A DNA stretch of 64,000 nt, taken from NCBI RefSeq assembly GCF_910596095.1, contig NC_056533.1, positions 6,855,001-6,919,000 of the forward strand, read 5' to 3'. The translations under genes were made by a program, and so were the position numbers. Every line of letters begins with the position of its first letter. Positions within the stretch are counted from its first letter, which is position 1. Source of the DNA: Thunnus maccoyii. Its lineage: Eukaryota > Chordata > Actinopteri > Scombriformes > Scombridae. Below, one piece after another: positions 47,192 to 59,739 of this stretch. The notes beneath the pieces were generated by a model that was not told where the DNA came from, searched no databases, and saw nothing but the letters and a program-made list of their open reading frames with translations.

Positions 47192-48674
47192 CTAGCACCT
47201 AGCAGTGTTTGAGACACATTTTTTAAAAATGGCAACCTTCTCCATTTCATTATCATCAGATCCCCTGCCCTTTGACTTTTGTTTGGTCTTATGTGCCCTA
47301 TCTGTTTTTTTAGCTGCCACCGGACTTGGATGTGATGATGCACTTTCAGGTGAGTTCAGCTGAGTTGATGGAATAGATGCACTGGACTCCTGGACCAAAG
47401 TTGGAGGTGGCAAGGTAGAGGTAGAAGACTCAGACACATCATCCTCTGTCTCCTGGTCATCACTGCCCTCCTCTACAGCATCTGTGCTGACAGGTTGCCT
47501 ATGATCTACCTAGAATAAAGAATACCATTAGAAATATAAGGCAGAGAAGGGAATAATACATCTGTGCTATTTGAAAAAAATATTAGTCAACATTTGTTTT
47601 GCAGAAAGAAAAAGTGTGGTTGGCAAGCGTTAGGTACGAATAATTTAAACACCAGTTTTGCATGAAGCATGGAAAAACTAATGCTTCTTGAGCAAGCCAC
47701 CACCCTCTGTTCTTAACCTTATTACCTGATTTGTGACTCTTTGAACATGTTTCCTGTACTATTATTTTACTACCTGACTAGCCTAATAGTCAATTATGAA
47801 TAACTGTCAAGCTTATCAAAAAAACAAGGCATACTTACATGTGATACTACCAAAATTGCATCAGTCATTTTGAGATTAAAAAGCACACTTCCAGCTTGTT
47901 TTATGTAATGGCCTATAACATTAATTGTTTTACAAATCGTAACCACATAGGACCAAGCTGTTGTATGAGACTACATTCAGTGTGGTCTGAGAAGCATTGT
48001 GGGCCACAAATGGTTGCAGAAACACAAAGTTCTTCACTATCCATTTCTGCCTGGGTGTAAGTTCTTTGTCACCATTTCCATTTGCTTTTGTATGGCAGCT
48101 TTGGTTTGGATCTCTCCAACTGCAATGTATTTTTGAAAAATTAGATAATCATCTCAGTACATCAAAACATTTATGTCTCTATATAGCTAACCATCCATTC
48201 TCCCATCTTCTAGAAATATTGGAAATTTAAGGGCTATCTGAAACCAAATGCAATGAGGCTGTCATTTCAAAATGTATGCCAATTAATGCAGTCATTTTGC
48301 CCCGAAAATCAATTGAGTAGCATCCAGACACAACTATAAAACGTTTCCAATTTCCACAGTTCTACTAGGCACAGACTTGGCTGTGCTAATTGCATCAAAT
48401 AGTCATCAGTATATCTGGAAATTAACCACATGACGCTGTTACGGCTACTGCTACTGGGGAATCATAATCTAGCATAGCTAACTAGCAAGTTACTCACCGT
48501 GTTGCTGAAGCGCCTTCACTATTTCTCTCCAACATTTTTTTTTGACTCTGTCACGGTAGTCCCTTGAGGAAACATCAAAAAGGTAGGGGTATTGTTATAT
48601 CTTCTATTATTATTGAACTTTTCCTCTGTTTCGTTGCTCCACTTGACAGCAGCATCCCTCTTCCTCTTCGCCAT
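47192..48674 (-). pseudogene. Harbinger MADF/Myb-like protein, two exons
   Basis: Minus strand. Exon 1 starts MAKRKRDAAVKWSNETEEKF at 48674. Within about 40 bp the reading leaves frame twice, then LFDVSSRDYRDRVKKKCWRE and IVKALQQHG complete the MADF core, ending at a GTGAGT donor near 48499. After a long intron, exon 2 (about 47512-47192) is acidic and Ser/Pro-rich (STDAVEEGSDDQETEDDVSE ... TLPPPTLVQESSAS) and ends basic (KKTDRAHKTKQKSKGRG) before a stop. In Harbinger elements this protein binds DNA and helps the transposase reach the nucleus. Confidence 0.8.
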
Positions 48675-48964
48675 GTTTACATATGTGCGTCAGAGCACTC
48701 TTTCATCCTATTGGTCAATGTCAAGGAACACGTCGTAGGAGATGTCAAACTAGGCAGGAAAATACAAAAAATTCTGACATGCTAGACTTTTGGTCGTGGT
48801 GTCGTGGGGCGTCCCAGACGCCACATCACTTTTCTTCAATCATGTCACACTACACATCCATTCGTCGTTCCTGATGCTCATAATCGAGCCCGATGCTGGA
48901 ATATTGTCGGCCACGACAAAATCGTGTCAAAATCGGGCTGAATTCATGTAGTCTGATCCGGGCA

Positions 48965-49990
48965 TAACCAGATACCGAGGTACTTATGACATAGGACTTC
49001 TTTAATTTGAGTCCTAGATATTGTACTAATGGTAAAACTTAGAGGATTTGTCATTTGGGATCTGGTGAAGAGCATGTAATTAGTCTAGTAAAAGCTTAAG
49101 TTTAATCAGGACTGTTTGAATTGCCAAAAAAAATCTGCCTTTAAATTGACAAAGCTTTGTCAATAGAGGGTGCCAATGAGTAAATTACTGTGTCAGCATA
49201 ATAATGAATAGAACTGTTTCTATTCAATGAGCCCTGGTCATTTGTGAACAGAATAGGACCTAGTATTGAGCCCTGAGGCACCCCTTTTGTAATTTCAAGG
49301 AAACCAGATTGATGACCATCTGCTACTATTGCCTGAGCTCTGCCAGTAAGATAACTGTGAAACCAGTTACATGAATTTGTGTCGAAACCAACTGATCTAA
49401 GTCTATTCAAAAGAAGAGTATGGTCCACTGTGTCAATTGCTTTGGACAAATCAATGAACAGGGCAATACAAAACTCCTTATTATCCAGAGAACAGATTAT
49501 ATCATTTACCACCTTGAACGCTGCTGTCAAAGTGCTATGTCCAGGTCTGAAACCTGATGGGGATTAAAAATGCAATGCTCAGATAGAAAGAGACACAATT
49601 GATTATTGATGAGCTTTTCTACGATTTTAGCTAAACATGACAGTTTGGAGATTGGGTGATAGTTATTTGGATCAGTAGTGTCACTGCCTTTATGCAGAGG
49701 CAGTACATGTGCTGCTTTCCACACTTTAGGAATATTCTCGGATACAAGAGTTAGATTAAAAATATGTGTTAAGGGATAAGCTATTATAGGTGCAACCAGT
49801 AGTAGGAGTCTTGTATTCAGGAGGTCTGCTCCAATAGCCTTTTTTGGGTCAATTGAGGCTAGGGCATCAAAAACCTCCTCAACAGAGAACTGTCGAAGGG
49901 AAAATCTTTCCCCAAAGGGAGTATTCAGGGGTGCAAGAGCTCTGTCTACAGACAGATTTTCGTCATAAGTGATATTTGTTCCATCATAGG
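48965..49990 (-). pseudogene. LINE RT (right half), 5' truncated
   Basis: Minus strand from about 49985: FSLRQFSVEEVFDALASIDP, VWKAAHVLPLHKG, then FIDLSKAIDTVDHTLLLNRL, GFLEITKGVPQGSILGPILF and YYADTVIYS. These are RT motifs of the CR1/L2/Rex group. The catalytic YADD has lost one Asp codon and a frameshift follows QVSDLD near 49530. The frame breaks off at the Harbinger target site and continues at 44495. Confidence 0.87.
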
Positions 49991-49999
49991 CTGTTCTTT

Positions 50000-50267
50000 T
50001 TTACTACTAACACACACAAAAAAAGATTTTATGCTTATTATTTGCTTCAAATTACACGTAAAAAAAATTACACAAAGAATAAGATTCTTAGATAGGCTTT
50101 TTGCTTTGTACTTGATTAAACGCAAGGGAAAGAGATGCTAGTTGTTTCAGACATCAACAGTTGTTCCAACTACCTGTGGTTGGATATGTATCAAAATATA
50201 CGTCTATCTTTTCCAAAGTAATCAAAGGTAAAATGGCAATTTTATTTAATGTGTACTTATTTCTCTG
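50000..50267. other. spacer, nothing recognised
   Basis: AT-rich sequence between the LINE and a hAT MITE. Confidence 0.45.
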
Positions 50268-51227
50268 AAGGGATGGGTACTGAAAAACCCTGTATTAAAC
50301 GGGCCCTGGGGCTAAATTATTAAAGACCATAGTATTGATAAGCACCGATGTAACCAGTTCTTTTATTGGTACTTTTTAATGTTTTAGTGTAATTTATTTT
50401 CACGCTTCAGCCTCTCTTCTGCTCTGTGTCAGGTCTGAGCTCCTTATACACACAGAATGAAGTCAGCGAACAGCAGAGCAGAGAGGCCGCGGTGGAGATA
50501 GAGTTTTACTCGAATTGACAACAACTACGCTGTCACTATAGATGCAATAAAACCTTCATGATTAAAAAGGTAATACTTTATCAATACAACAACAAGAATG
50601 AATATATAGAAAAGCAATTTTTCATTCTACTCTGTCGGCTGTCTCTCGTCCACCACACAAGCACAGCGCGCTAGCTCGGGTAGTAATGAACTGTCTGCAT
50701 GTAGTCTAACTGTTTAGCTGAGCTTTAGTTTGCCATGTATCTTACAATTTGGGAAATTCTTGCAAATGTAGCTGCTGGCTGAGATAAACCAGCCCCTCCT
50801 CTCTACCAGCATTACCAGTAGGCAGTAAATCACATCAGCAGCAGAGGGAGGAGGACAGAGGACAGGAGGAATGTCTGTGTTCTTCATTCTTTCTAAATGC
50901 CACTCAGTATTTTGAAGTCAGAAATTTTATTCAATTTATTGACATTTTAGATTTGTTTCCAGTGAGATATTACTGAGTTTATATAGTGACTTTGCTGTTG
51001 TAAACATTACTGTTGCTGCTCTAGAACCAATATTAAGTTATTTGTAAAATATAAATAAATTCTAATCCTGTTCCGTTTATTCTTTTTTAAAATAATGCAT
51101 TTTTTAAAAAGCAATTACTTAGCAATGAAAAAGAACCAATAGCATAAGAGTATCGAAAAAGAACCGAACCAATGGAGTATCAATAAGAGTATTAGTATTG
51201 ATAAAATCCTAACAATACCCATCGCTA
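50268..51227 (+). mobile_element. hAT-type MITE, second family
   Basis: Left end AAGGGATGGGTACTG and right end CAATACCCATCGCTA are imperfect inverted repeats. The body (TATTAAACGGGCCCTGGGGC; repeated AAGAACC near the right end) belongs to a very common fish hAT-derived repeat. 960 bp, no coding. No clean 8-bp duplication was seen. Different family from the copies at 7.9, 18.0, 24.4, 54.3 and 62.6 kb. Confidence 0.75.
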
Positions 51228-51954
51228 GGGTGATGTCAGGTAATTTGGGACATCAGGTATCATGGGACATATACGCTTTGAGGCACTCTGCTCTTTAAAT
51301 ATTAGCAGTCAATCACTGAAAAGATCTTTGAATTGTTGCTACAATACTACTTAACATAAAACAATCATTGTAATTGGTCTGCGGTACCCAGGAAGTGTGC
51401 GGCAAAACCGTCAAGGTCATCAGGTCAGGCAAATCGCTCGATAAGTGCTGTGACATATTGAATTTTACTTTTGCATAATAAGGGTGCTAAACCAAAAACA
51501 GACCATTTAACAATTTGCAGAACTGTATTATGATGAAGCGTTTTAGGAAGTCTTTTAATTATAATAGACATATTTGCCAAATACACATTGTTTATTTGTG
51601 AATAAGCGTTTGAAGCACTGGCCATTTTATGAAACAGAGTTTCAGTAAAGTATGAAACAGAGTTTCATAAAATGGGACAAGAATTTCAGCTAAATTGGGA
51701 CAGTTGTTTAAGTGTTTATATTTGCAATAAGATTGTGTTTTATAGGCTTTTTCTTGTATTATTTTGACCATGTTACACATTTTGCCTCACACATATACAC
51801 AATACACTAAGCTAATGTACATATGCCTAGGCTAATGTACATTAGCCATGTCACACATTAGCCATGTCACACATTTTGCCTCACACAGATACACAATATG
51901 TTAGGCTAATGTACTTTAGCCTAGGCTAATGTACATAATGTAGACACAGAACAT
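51228..51954 (+). mobile_element. decayed DNA transposon body (pogo-like?)
   Basis: Starts GGGTGATGTCAGGTAATTTG and repeats the word TGGGACA several times (51248, 51264, 51675, 51698). A duplicated block of about 70 bp (TTTTGCCTCACACA...GCCTAGGCTAATGTACAT) occurs at 51779-51846 and 51875-51942. No transposase domain is readable. It leads into a PHD-finger tail. Confidence 0.4.
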
Positions 51955-52211
51955 TCTTCAAAAGCAAACAAGAAGCCAACGACAACCAAGAAGCCAACAA
52001 AGGCTGAGCAATCAGCCAGCCAAGCAGAAAGCCAAACCTGCAGCAGCTACCCCTGTAAGGTCTGTAGGAAAATGTATGGGGACAAAAGTGACCCAAGGTG
52101 ACAGAGGAGTGGATTGGCTGTCAACAGTGCCATTGCTGGTTCTACAAGAGCTGTGGGGAAGACTATGGCATAATGGAAGACGAGGGGTTTGTCTGCAAAG
52201 ACTGTGTATAA
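51955..52211 (+). pseudogene. PHD-finger C-terminal tail of a transposase-like ORF
   Basis: Reads TKKPTKAEQSASQAESQT then CKVCRKMYGDKSDP, loses one base near 52089, and continues KVTEEWIGCQQCHCWFYKSC and EDEGFVCKDCV before TAA at 52211. The spacing of Cys pairs (CxxC, then CxxC, then C, then CxxC) with a Trp is that of a PHD zinc finger; the usual His before the third pair is Tyr. Such PHD tails end DDE/pogo-like transposase proteins in fish and insects, by memory. The upstream transposase is missing. Confidence 0.6.
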
Positions 52212-52479
52212 TTTCACAGTAGCAGTAAGCTACGCACAGTAGGCCTATGAATGGTTTCATAACCAGTATTCTGGCTTGTTTCACTGGGCCGTTCAGCTCT
52301 TTTAAGTTTTAACAATTAAAATTAAAACCCAACTAACAGAGTAGGATGAAATATGATGAATATGAAATATGAAACATTTAAGAGGTTATGTCAAGGTTTA
52401 AGGTTAAATCATTTTTCCTGTAAATTCTTCACAATGAAAATCTCCTGTTATTTAGTCATTTAAAAGCTTTTAATATTAA

Positions 52480-52776
52480 GCAGTAAAGCAGGAAATGTTG
52501 GATTTTCATCAGCAGTAACTTAACACGACTCTGATATGGCTGCCCTTCGGCAGGCTTCTGGAAAGCTGGCCAATGAGAGCAGAGTGGGCTCATCGTGAGG
52601 GGGGCCTTAAAGAGACAGGAGCTAAGACTATCTGTTAAGAGACAGAGGCTGAACTTATACTGGCCAGTTTAAGATCAATAAGAAGTTTTTTGAATTGTGA
52701 ATCACGACAAACTACTCTACAGGAATGCCAGTATAAAAATATAGAGCTGGAAATGAGCATAATAGGTCCCCTTTAA
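52480..52776 (-). mobile_element. TTAA-type repeat terminus
   Basis: On the minus strand it starts at TTAA (52776-52773) with AGGGGACCTATTATGCTCAT, then TTCCAGCTCTATATTT and GCTCCTGTCTCTTTAAGGCC. I recognise this as the end of a very abundant teleost DNA repeat with TTAA targets. Its other end could be far to the left (see findings). Confidence 0.6.
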
Positions 52777-54289
52777 AGTAAGTGAAGTCCATGGAGAAGT
52801 TTATAGCAGGACTGTAAGCTATTATGTTTACTGTAAATGGTATTTATGTTTAAATGTGAATGACTATGGTAAAACATTGGAAACTGTGATTTTAAATTTA
52901 ATCCTGAGTACTTTATCAGTTAGTGAATCAACTCAGAGGGGAGTGCATGTTTTCTCTCAGACAAAGGATTTTCTGTTCACATGGGGGAATGTGCATCCTA
53001 AAACATGCCTATGCCTGAGGCCAGAGACAACCGTATCAACTCTGTTTTGCCTTCTCCATCTAATAGTTCAACCCAGTGGTGATTTGGTGAACCACCTGAA
53101 GAAAACCATTACCATAAGTCTCGCACCTCACAGATCCTGCAATGCCAACAAGCAGAAAACATCCTCTGGGAAGCCACAGCTAAACAGCTGATCTCTCAGC
53201 TACAACACTGACTCACTCACCATCCTGGACGCAGCAGACAGCCTGCTGAGTCATCACTGGTTCTTCTGTGGACAAAGCTACCACCAAGTAGGATAAGCAA
53301 ACCTCTCCTGCTCTTCATCTGCTTCTGTGATTAAAGCGCTGGTGTTGCCTAAATTGAAACTCTCCAGTTAAATTCTTAGAGAAGGTGATTAGTCAAATTG
53401 CTTCAATTACTTTTCCAGTAATTTACTTTATCATCCCCACATTTCATCATTGTTCATCCATCATTTCTAATTTAAATCAATTGCATTCATTCTGGTTGAT
53501 TATCCATTTATCTGTTTGCATTGCTACCTAATTTATTCATTTGTTAACCAATTTAGTTAAATAAATATGCATTCATTAGTATGTCATTGTCTGTGGCTTC
53601 AATTTAAAACAGAGAACTAAATCACTGTATTGATACATGCTACTTCAGATGTGAGATTGATCAAATTGTTTTCTGTGTCTCCTGGCACAAGTAAAAATAA
53701 AGGGAGGTGATACCCTGGTTATTATGACGTGAATTGATAAATAAAAGTAGGTACAATCCCCTACACATATGAGGGTTATCATGTTGTTAGAACATATATA
53801 TGGAACTGTTTGCATATAAAGTTGTATTTCACTCATTTACTCCATTACACACTTTAGCTCAATCAACCTGCAGCTCTCTCCATTCAGTCATGATCTCATT
53901 TTGTTCGCACTCTTTCTCTCTCTCTTTCTGCCAACAACAAAGCCAGCTTTGTTTTTAACATTAATAAACAACACCTGGAACTATCCTCCAGGAACTCAAA
54001 TTAATCTCATGTTCCTCCAGTCAAAATGCAGGTTTAGTTCCTGAGTTCCTCAAAAGATTCTTGGTGCTGCGGGAAACTTCCAGAGGCGGAAGTACCCTAA
54101 CAGCAGGGAAAACACAAGTGTATACTTTGCACTTGGACAATCATTCTTTTCTTTTGTTTTTTTACATTTACATTTCAATTGTTGTTTTCTTTCTCACTTA
54201 GATGATGTGGCAAAAAGCAGCCAGGCCACAGCACCCATAGTGGAAGCTTTGATTAAAACGTAGCTCTGCAATGCTAGAGACCGAAAATA
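52777..54289. other. non-coding, nothing recognised
   Basis: Contains old repeat-like wording near 53040-53300 and 53990-54110 but no family could be assigned. Confidence 0.4.
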
Positions 54290-54795
54290 AGAGTTTATGA
54301 ATAAACTATCTTATGAAGGAGATCCCCACATTGTGTCTCGCACCCAAGTCTCCCAGATCATAGATGACTGCGTTGACTACTGAGCTAAAATGAGTGCATC
54401 GCCATCAAGCAGACAGACCTCAACATATTTATAAACCCATAACACAGACACAGCACTGCGTGTAAAGTGTAGAGAAGAACTTCAAAAGTGATTATTGCAT
54501 TGCAGTTTTCATTTATTGCCTATTTTTTACAACCTAACTTTGTGGAAAGGAGAAGTGAAACAACAGGTTATGGTGAGTCCCTTGAGAGCACTTTGTTTGT
54601 GTCAGTAGTTCAGCTTTATCTCTGTGGAACACCCCCAACTCCAGGAGTGATGTCCAAATAAAGAAATGTGCGTCATGGTAGGCTGGTCATCCAGGTAGGT
54701 GGATGTGACTCCCCTGGTTGAGACCTGCTGATATACGTAACAGCGGAGGAGAAAGACTGAGATAGCAATATATCTGACCTGTGCGCTGGTATTTA
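54290..54795 (+). mobile_element. hAT MITE, copy 4 (both ends truncated)
   Basis: Follows the family body from GAGTTTATGAATAAACTATC to CTGACCTGTGCGCTG, including the tRNA-like module (GACTACTGAGCTAAA at about 54377-54391; B box mutated) and TTTTTTACAACCTAACTTTG. The right end stops where the L1 fragment starts. Confidence 0.82.
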
Positions 54796-54799
54796 ACAT

Positions 54800-57114
54800 G
54801 TTTTTTTGATTCAGACTTCAAGAATGGACATTCTTTATCGAAACAAATGACTCAGCAAATATCTCACCAACCAAGGGCAGCAATTATGACTAACAGCATA
54901 ATCTCACAAAACTTCACACTCCACAGAGGCTCCAGACAAGGATGTCCACTCTCACCTTCATTATTTGCGCCTTTTATCAAGCCATTAGCAACAGCAGCAT
55001 GCCAAAAACAAACATTTTGCAGGCATCTGAACCAATAAGATAATACATAAAATCAGCCTATATACAGATGATGTACTCCTATTCCTACAAAATCCAAACA
55101 CATCAATCAAAGAATTTATCAAAACCATCAGTATGTACTGCGATATCTCTGATTATACAATACTGGAATAAATCCATCATCCTAACAATACATTCAGATA
55201 GCTCTCATGCTACATCACAAACCTCCAACTTACCACTCACTATTGGCAACATCACACATTCAGGTATAAAATTCTCCCCCAAGGTGTCCGAGTTGTATAC
55301 CTTAACTTCACTCCACTACTTAAAATAATACACGTTGACTTAAATCAATGGATGACATTGCCATTTTCCATTATAGGACATATTGCCAAAATAAACATGA
55401 TGGTATTCTCAAGAATGAATTACTTATTCAGAATGATCCCAACCCAATTTCATTCGAAATGTTTGGGATGCATTGGGTATGTCAACACACAGGACACATA
55501 ATAATACTGGACACACTTATAACAACAACACTAATAACTAATAACAACACTACTAATCACTTATAACAACAACAATAATAACACTAACAACAACAACAAC
55601 AACTGGACACTGGACACACTAATAACAACATTTTATTGGAAAAACAAAACCCCCAGAATAAAACTAATCACATTACTGTACAACAATCAAAACATTAAAG
55701 AGGCCTACAAGCACCAAACTTCCAACACTGCTTCAATCAATTACAATACTTTATCAAATGGATCCATGAAACCATCACCACCACCCATGGCTTGATATAG
55801 AACAAACCAAATGCCAATACATGGCAATCACAAACCTACCTTTCCTCAGTGACACAATCAAACACCACATCTGCTTCAAAATCATTGCAATCACCACAAC
55901 TCTGACAGCTTGGTGGAAAGTCAATAAAATAAAAAACACTACAATATCACCTACCACACAAACACCATAATTCAAACTTCACTGCAAATAAATCACCTCT
56001 AATAGGCACTAAATGCACCTTGTTAATATTCCAACAGCTTGTTGACATATGTCATTGAGAAACAATAATACTTAAAATACATCCAATTAAAACATTCAAT
56101 CAAGGCAAAAATAGACACTCTAGCACACACCTTGGACAACCACCACTATTGGACAGCATCAATAAAATTGCAAAATCAAACAAACCACTCTCAAAACTGT
56201 ATAAACTCATCCAGGAATATTAACATAAGGCTAATACAATACAAAATCATTCACAGGACATGCATCACACAGCATAGAATGTGCATAATGGGATTGTCCA
56301 GATCAGACATATGCACTCATTGTTCACTCAGCACAACTGATGACTACCTCCATGCACTCTGGCTCTGTCCACCAATACAACACTTCTGTGAAGAAGTAAC
56401 GACCACACTATCTCTTTTCCTTGGCTGTAGCATTCCATTATCCCCTTCTGTATGCATACTCAGTGATCTGGATATATGCAACACATGTTCAAAACAAATC
56501 ATAATACCCCTACTTGTAGCCATAAGAAAACAATACAACTAAACTGGAAAAGTAGGAAAAAAATTAACATCTCACAATGGCTGGATCTCCTAACACAGCA
56601 GATACAAATGGAACAAAAATTAGCTTTACAAACAAACAAACAAACAAAAAACAACTTCAACAGTTCAATAAAATGTATTCAACAATTCTCAGATCTCCTC
56701 TGCTGCCGGTGACCTAATGCCACAGCACAATTATAAGTGTATATGTAAGCATGTAATCAGGGATGGGAAAAGGGGAAAAAGGAAAACAGAAAAGGAAAAA
56801 GAAAAAAAAAAAAATATATATATGTGTATGTGGAAATGTGTATGTATGTAACCCATCCTGCAAAACTCACCTGAAATGCATCGAAACCCAAACAGATCAC
56901 ACCCTCCATTCGTTTATTTTTATCTTTTAATTTTTTTGTTTTAGTTGTTTTTTCTTCTTTTCTTCACATGCTGTCCCGTTACTTATCTGTGTCCATTTAT
57001 GTTTTGTAAACCAATATCATCTCCTGTTGCTACTATATTTGTTATTGTGACCATACTATCTGTATATGTATGCACTAAATGGTGAATGAAAAATAAATAA
57101 ATAAATAAATAAAA
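54800..57114 (+). pseudogene. L1-like LINE ORF2 RT to 3' end, 5' truncated
   Basis: From about 54805 the frame carries IISQNFTLHRGSRQGCPLSP-type RT motifs (54899-54965), then shifted KISLYTDDVLLFLQNPNTS near 55050 with YTDD as the catalytic box. A low-complexity AAC-rich patch (55500-55640) interrupts. The C-terminal part (56132-56542) reads IRLIQYKIIHRTCITQHRMC and CTHCSLSTTDDYLHALWLCP, the Cys-rich tail of L1-type ORF2. It ends in (AAAT)n at 57089-57114. Multiple stops and shifts. Confidence 0.85.
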
Positions 57115-57564
57115 AGTACTCTACAATTAAGTCCGTTTGTCACATGACCCTTGCCTTGCATGTCATAGAGGTGCAATTGTGTAACATGACATGAGCGTAT
57201 TTGTCTGTAAGGTCCACCTATCTAATTTTCATATTAAGATCAAATCAAAATGCAGGCAGAATTAAAAAAACTGAAATGCTAATTAATACACATGTAAATG
57301 CAAAAGCCTGAAGTCAGATATCACTATCCAGATAATCTCCAGATACAGATCACATGTTAATACCAAGTGTAGATGGGGTCAAGGAGACAAGGAGTTTTCT
57401 AGTTACCTAACTAAACTCTGAATGGCAATGCGCAACACTGAGAAATGATTCTTATGAAAACATAAGACTTAATTATTTAGTTACCATAGCCACAAGAGAT
57501 GGCAAGAATCTCAGATAAGATATTCAGGGTACATTCTAATATTGCTCATGAGCATGACTGGTGA
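57115..57564. other. non-coding, nothing recognised
   Basis: AT-rich spacer between the L1 tail and a SINE. Confidence 0.5.
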
Positions 57565-57893
57565 ATAGTAAATTGACTGAATTTATATAGCACTTCCTAG
57601 TCTCATGTCAACATTCACCCATTTACACACGCATTTCATACACTGATGGCAGAGGCTGCCATGCAAGGTGCCAACCTGTTCATCAGGAGCAATGTAGTGC
57701 TTTACAATGTTTGTAATGTTCATCCCCCATTCACTAACACACACGCACCGATGGCACAGCCTTCGGGACCAAGTTGGAGTTCAGTATCTTGCCCGAGGAC
57801 ACTCGACATGTGGACTGAAGGAGCCGAGGTTCGAACCATTGACCTTCTGATTAGTGGACAACCCACTCTACCTCCTGAGCCACAGGCGCAGCA
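57565..57893 (-). mobile_element. tRNA-derived SINE
   Basis: Minus strand. The head has a Pol III A box TGGCTCAGGAGGTAGAGTGG (57882-57863) and B box GGTTCGAACC (57837-57828) at tRNA spacing. The body follows with CTCCTTCAGTCCACATGTCG and GGGCAAGATACTGAACTCCA, wording common to teleost SINE-like repeats. The tail runs into GCTATATAAATTCAGTC near 57575. Confidence 0.85.
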
Positions 57894-59739
57894 ATATGTA
57901 AGAAAGAGAGATATTAGGGAAGGTCATATCATACATCAACTCCCACTAACAATAACTACAGTACCTAAAGGAACTTCACAGTAGGCTTTTCAGTTGTATG
58001 TAACTGATGTGTAAGATTGTAGAGATCAATATTAATGCTTGATCATGGGACTGATCATCCTCTAATCAGTGTTGTGAATAATCTGTGTGATCAAACCTGG
58101 ATGTTTGTTGTTGTCTGTGTTGCCCTTTCCTCCTCTGAGCAGACTGCCTCTGTGTGGTTGGCCATGGATGCAGCATCACCAACAACTCAGCAGCCAGGCA
58201 GCCAGGCTGAGAGAGTGGGAGCCTTTATTGATATGCTAATGCTGTTGTTCATTAGCTGTCTTTAATTAGCAAAATGTGCTGCTGTGGGTTTCTGGCTAAC
58301 TGCAGCCACCAATACCAGACCACTTATCAACCGACAAGATACACACACCATTCCCAAACAACCGGGGACAAAGGCAGAGAAAGCGCCATCATGAGGAAAT
58401 GTTGATAAAGACTGGAGAAAGATTGAGAGGATTTAGAGGAAGAGAGGGCAGAGGAATATTTGAAAATTGGACAACAGCCTATGTTTTAAGAATGAGGAGG
58501 GGGTAGAAAGAAAAGTGAATCCTTTTGCTAGGGGATGATGGTGTTTGCTCTCTCCTACATCAATCAAGAAACCCAATCACATCCTTGGCACAGTTTGATC
58601 TGTTGCAGTTCAACTTTATTATTTTGCATATTAACAAGGGACTATAGTAATTTATTTCAGAAACCAGTGGCTCTTGACCACATGCAATCAAAACAGTGAT
58701 GAGTCCACCTTTAACGAGACAGGGAAATCAGCTGCATTGGCTGAAAACCTGCAGCCTGGTGGGTATGGATGAGGTTGGGAAGTATGCACTCCAACAGAGT
58801 TTTGTATTTTGCACTGATTTATGACCTTTCCTTGCACTCTATTGAGTTATTGAGCGCCTGTCTAGTCTTATCAACCAATGTTTGTAAATGTAAATGAGTG
58901 CAAAGGAGTGATAAAATGTGCCAGGTGCTACAAACACAGGGGCACCCGTGACATAGGCCACACAGGCGGTCACCAAGGGCAACAAATGATGGGGAGAGAC
59001 AAAAGAATGGGTTTTCCAAAGCCTTACTGGTCGGTCAGTTTTGGGCCAACAACCACCAAGTTTCATGGGCTACCTCAGGCCATGCCACCAAACACTCATT
59101 GAATGGGGCCTTCACTTGCCTTTTTTGTCTGGAGGACTTTGTCTGGGCTAGAGGTACCATCATTGCTGTTTATTTCTGGATGAGTTCATTTTTGAAGTTC
59201 TAGGATTGGAGGTACTGTTGCACTTTTTGGGGGGCTCCAATCTAAAATCTCATTTAGGGCACCAACACTGTCAGAGCTGGCCCTGTACAAACATGGGGGC
59301 TGAAAGTTGGTGAGGTGAGGTGTAAGTTTTCACATATGCCCTCAGTTTGACCCCAATCAGAATCTGAGGACAGTCCAGTGCTGCTGCTGCTGCAATGTAT
59401 CACATTGGTGAATCTGATAGTCAAGGCAGGCAATTTGACCTCCATTTTAACAGTACAAATGTTGGGTATTGCAATAACTCAAATTAGTTTCAGTTGTACA
59501 ACACTTTCTAACACCAAGGCATCACTACAGTACAAGAACAAATTCTCACCTAAAGTACAAGTGTACTGACAGTCATGAATGGAAAAGATATCGTGACCCA
59601 TATATATACATACCCACATGTTACATGTTTCCCCTTTTCTTTTGTTATATGTTACATGTCTCCCTTGTCCTTCCTAATCCCTCCACACACATACTCCTGG
59701 CTCTCAATCACACAACACTCATGCATGTACAGATGGGTG
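57894..59739. other. non-coding; old repeats possible
   Basis: No gene. 58910-59100 (GGCACCCGTGACATAGGCCA) resembles a common fish repeat but was not assigned. Confidence 0.4.

Larger units (their letters stand above)
44499..48964 (+). mobile_element. PIF/Harbinger DNA transposon, 4,466 bp, complete ends
   Basis: Both termini are present: TGCCGGGATCAGACTACA at 44499-44516 and its reverse complement at 48947-48964, matching at 17 of 18 bases. The 3-bp target duplication TAA flanks them (44496-44498 and 48965-48967), as expected for PIF/Harbinger. It encodes a DDE transposase on + and a MADF/Myb-like protein on -, arranged tail to tail, the classic two-gene plan. Both genes carry frameshifts, so this copy is probably inactive although young-looking. 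It interrupts a LINE reading frame exactly. Confidence 0.95.
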
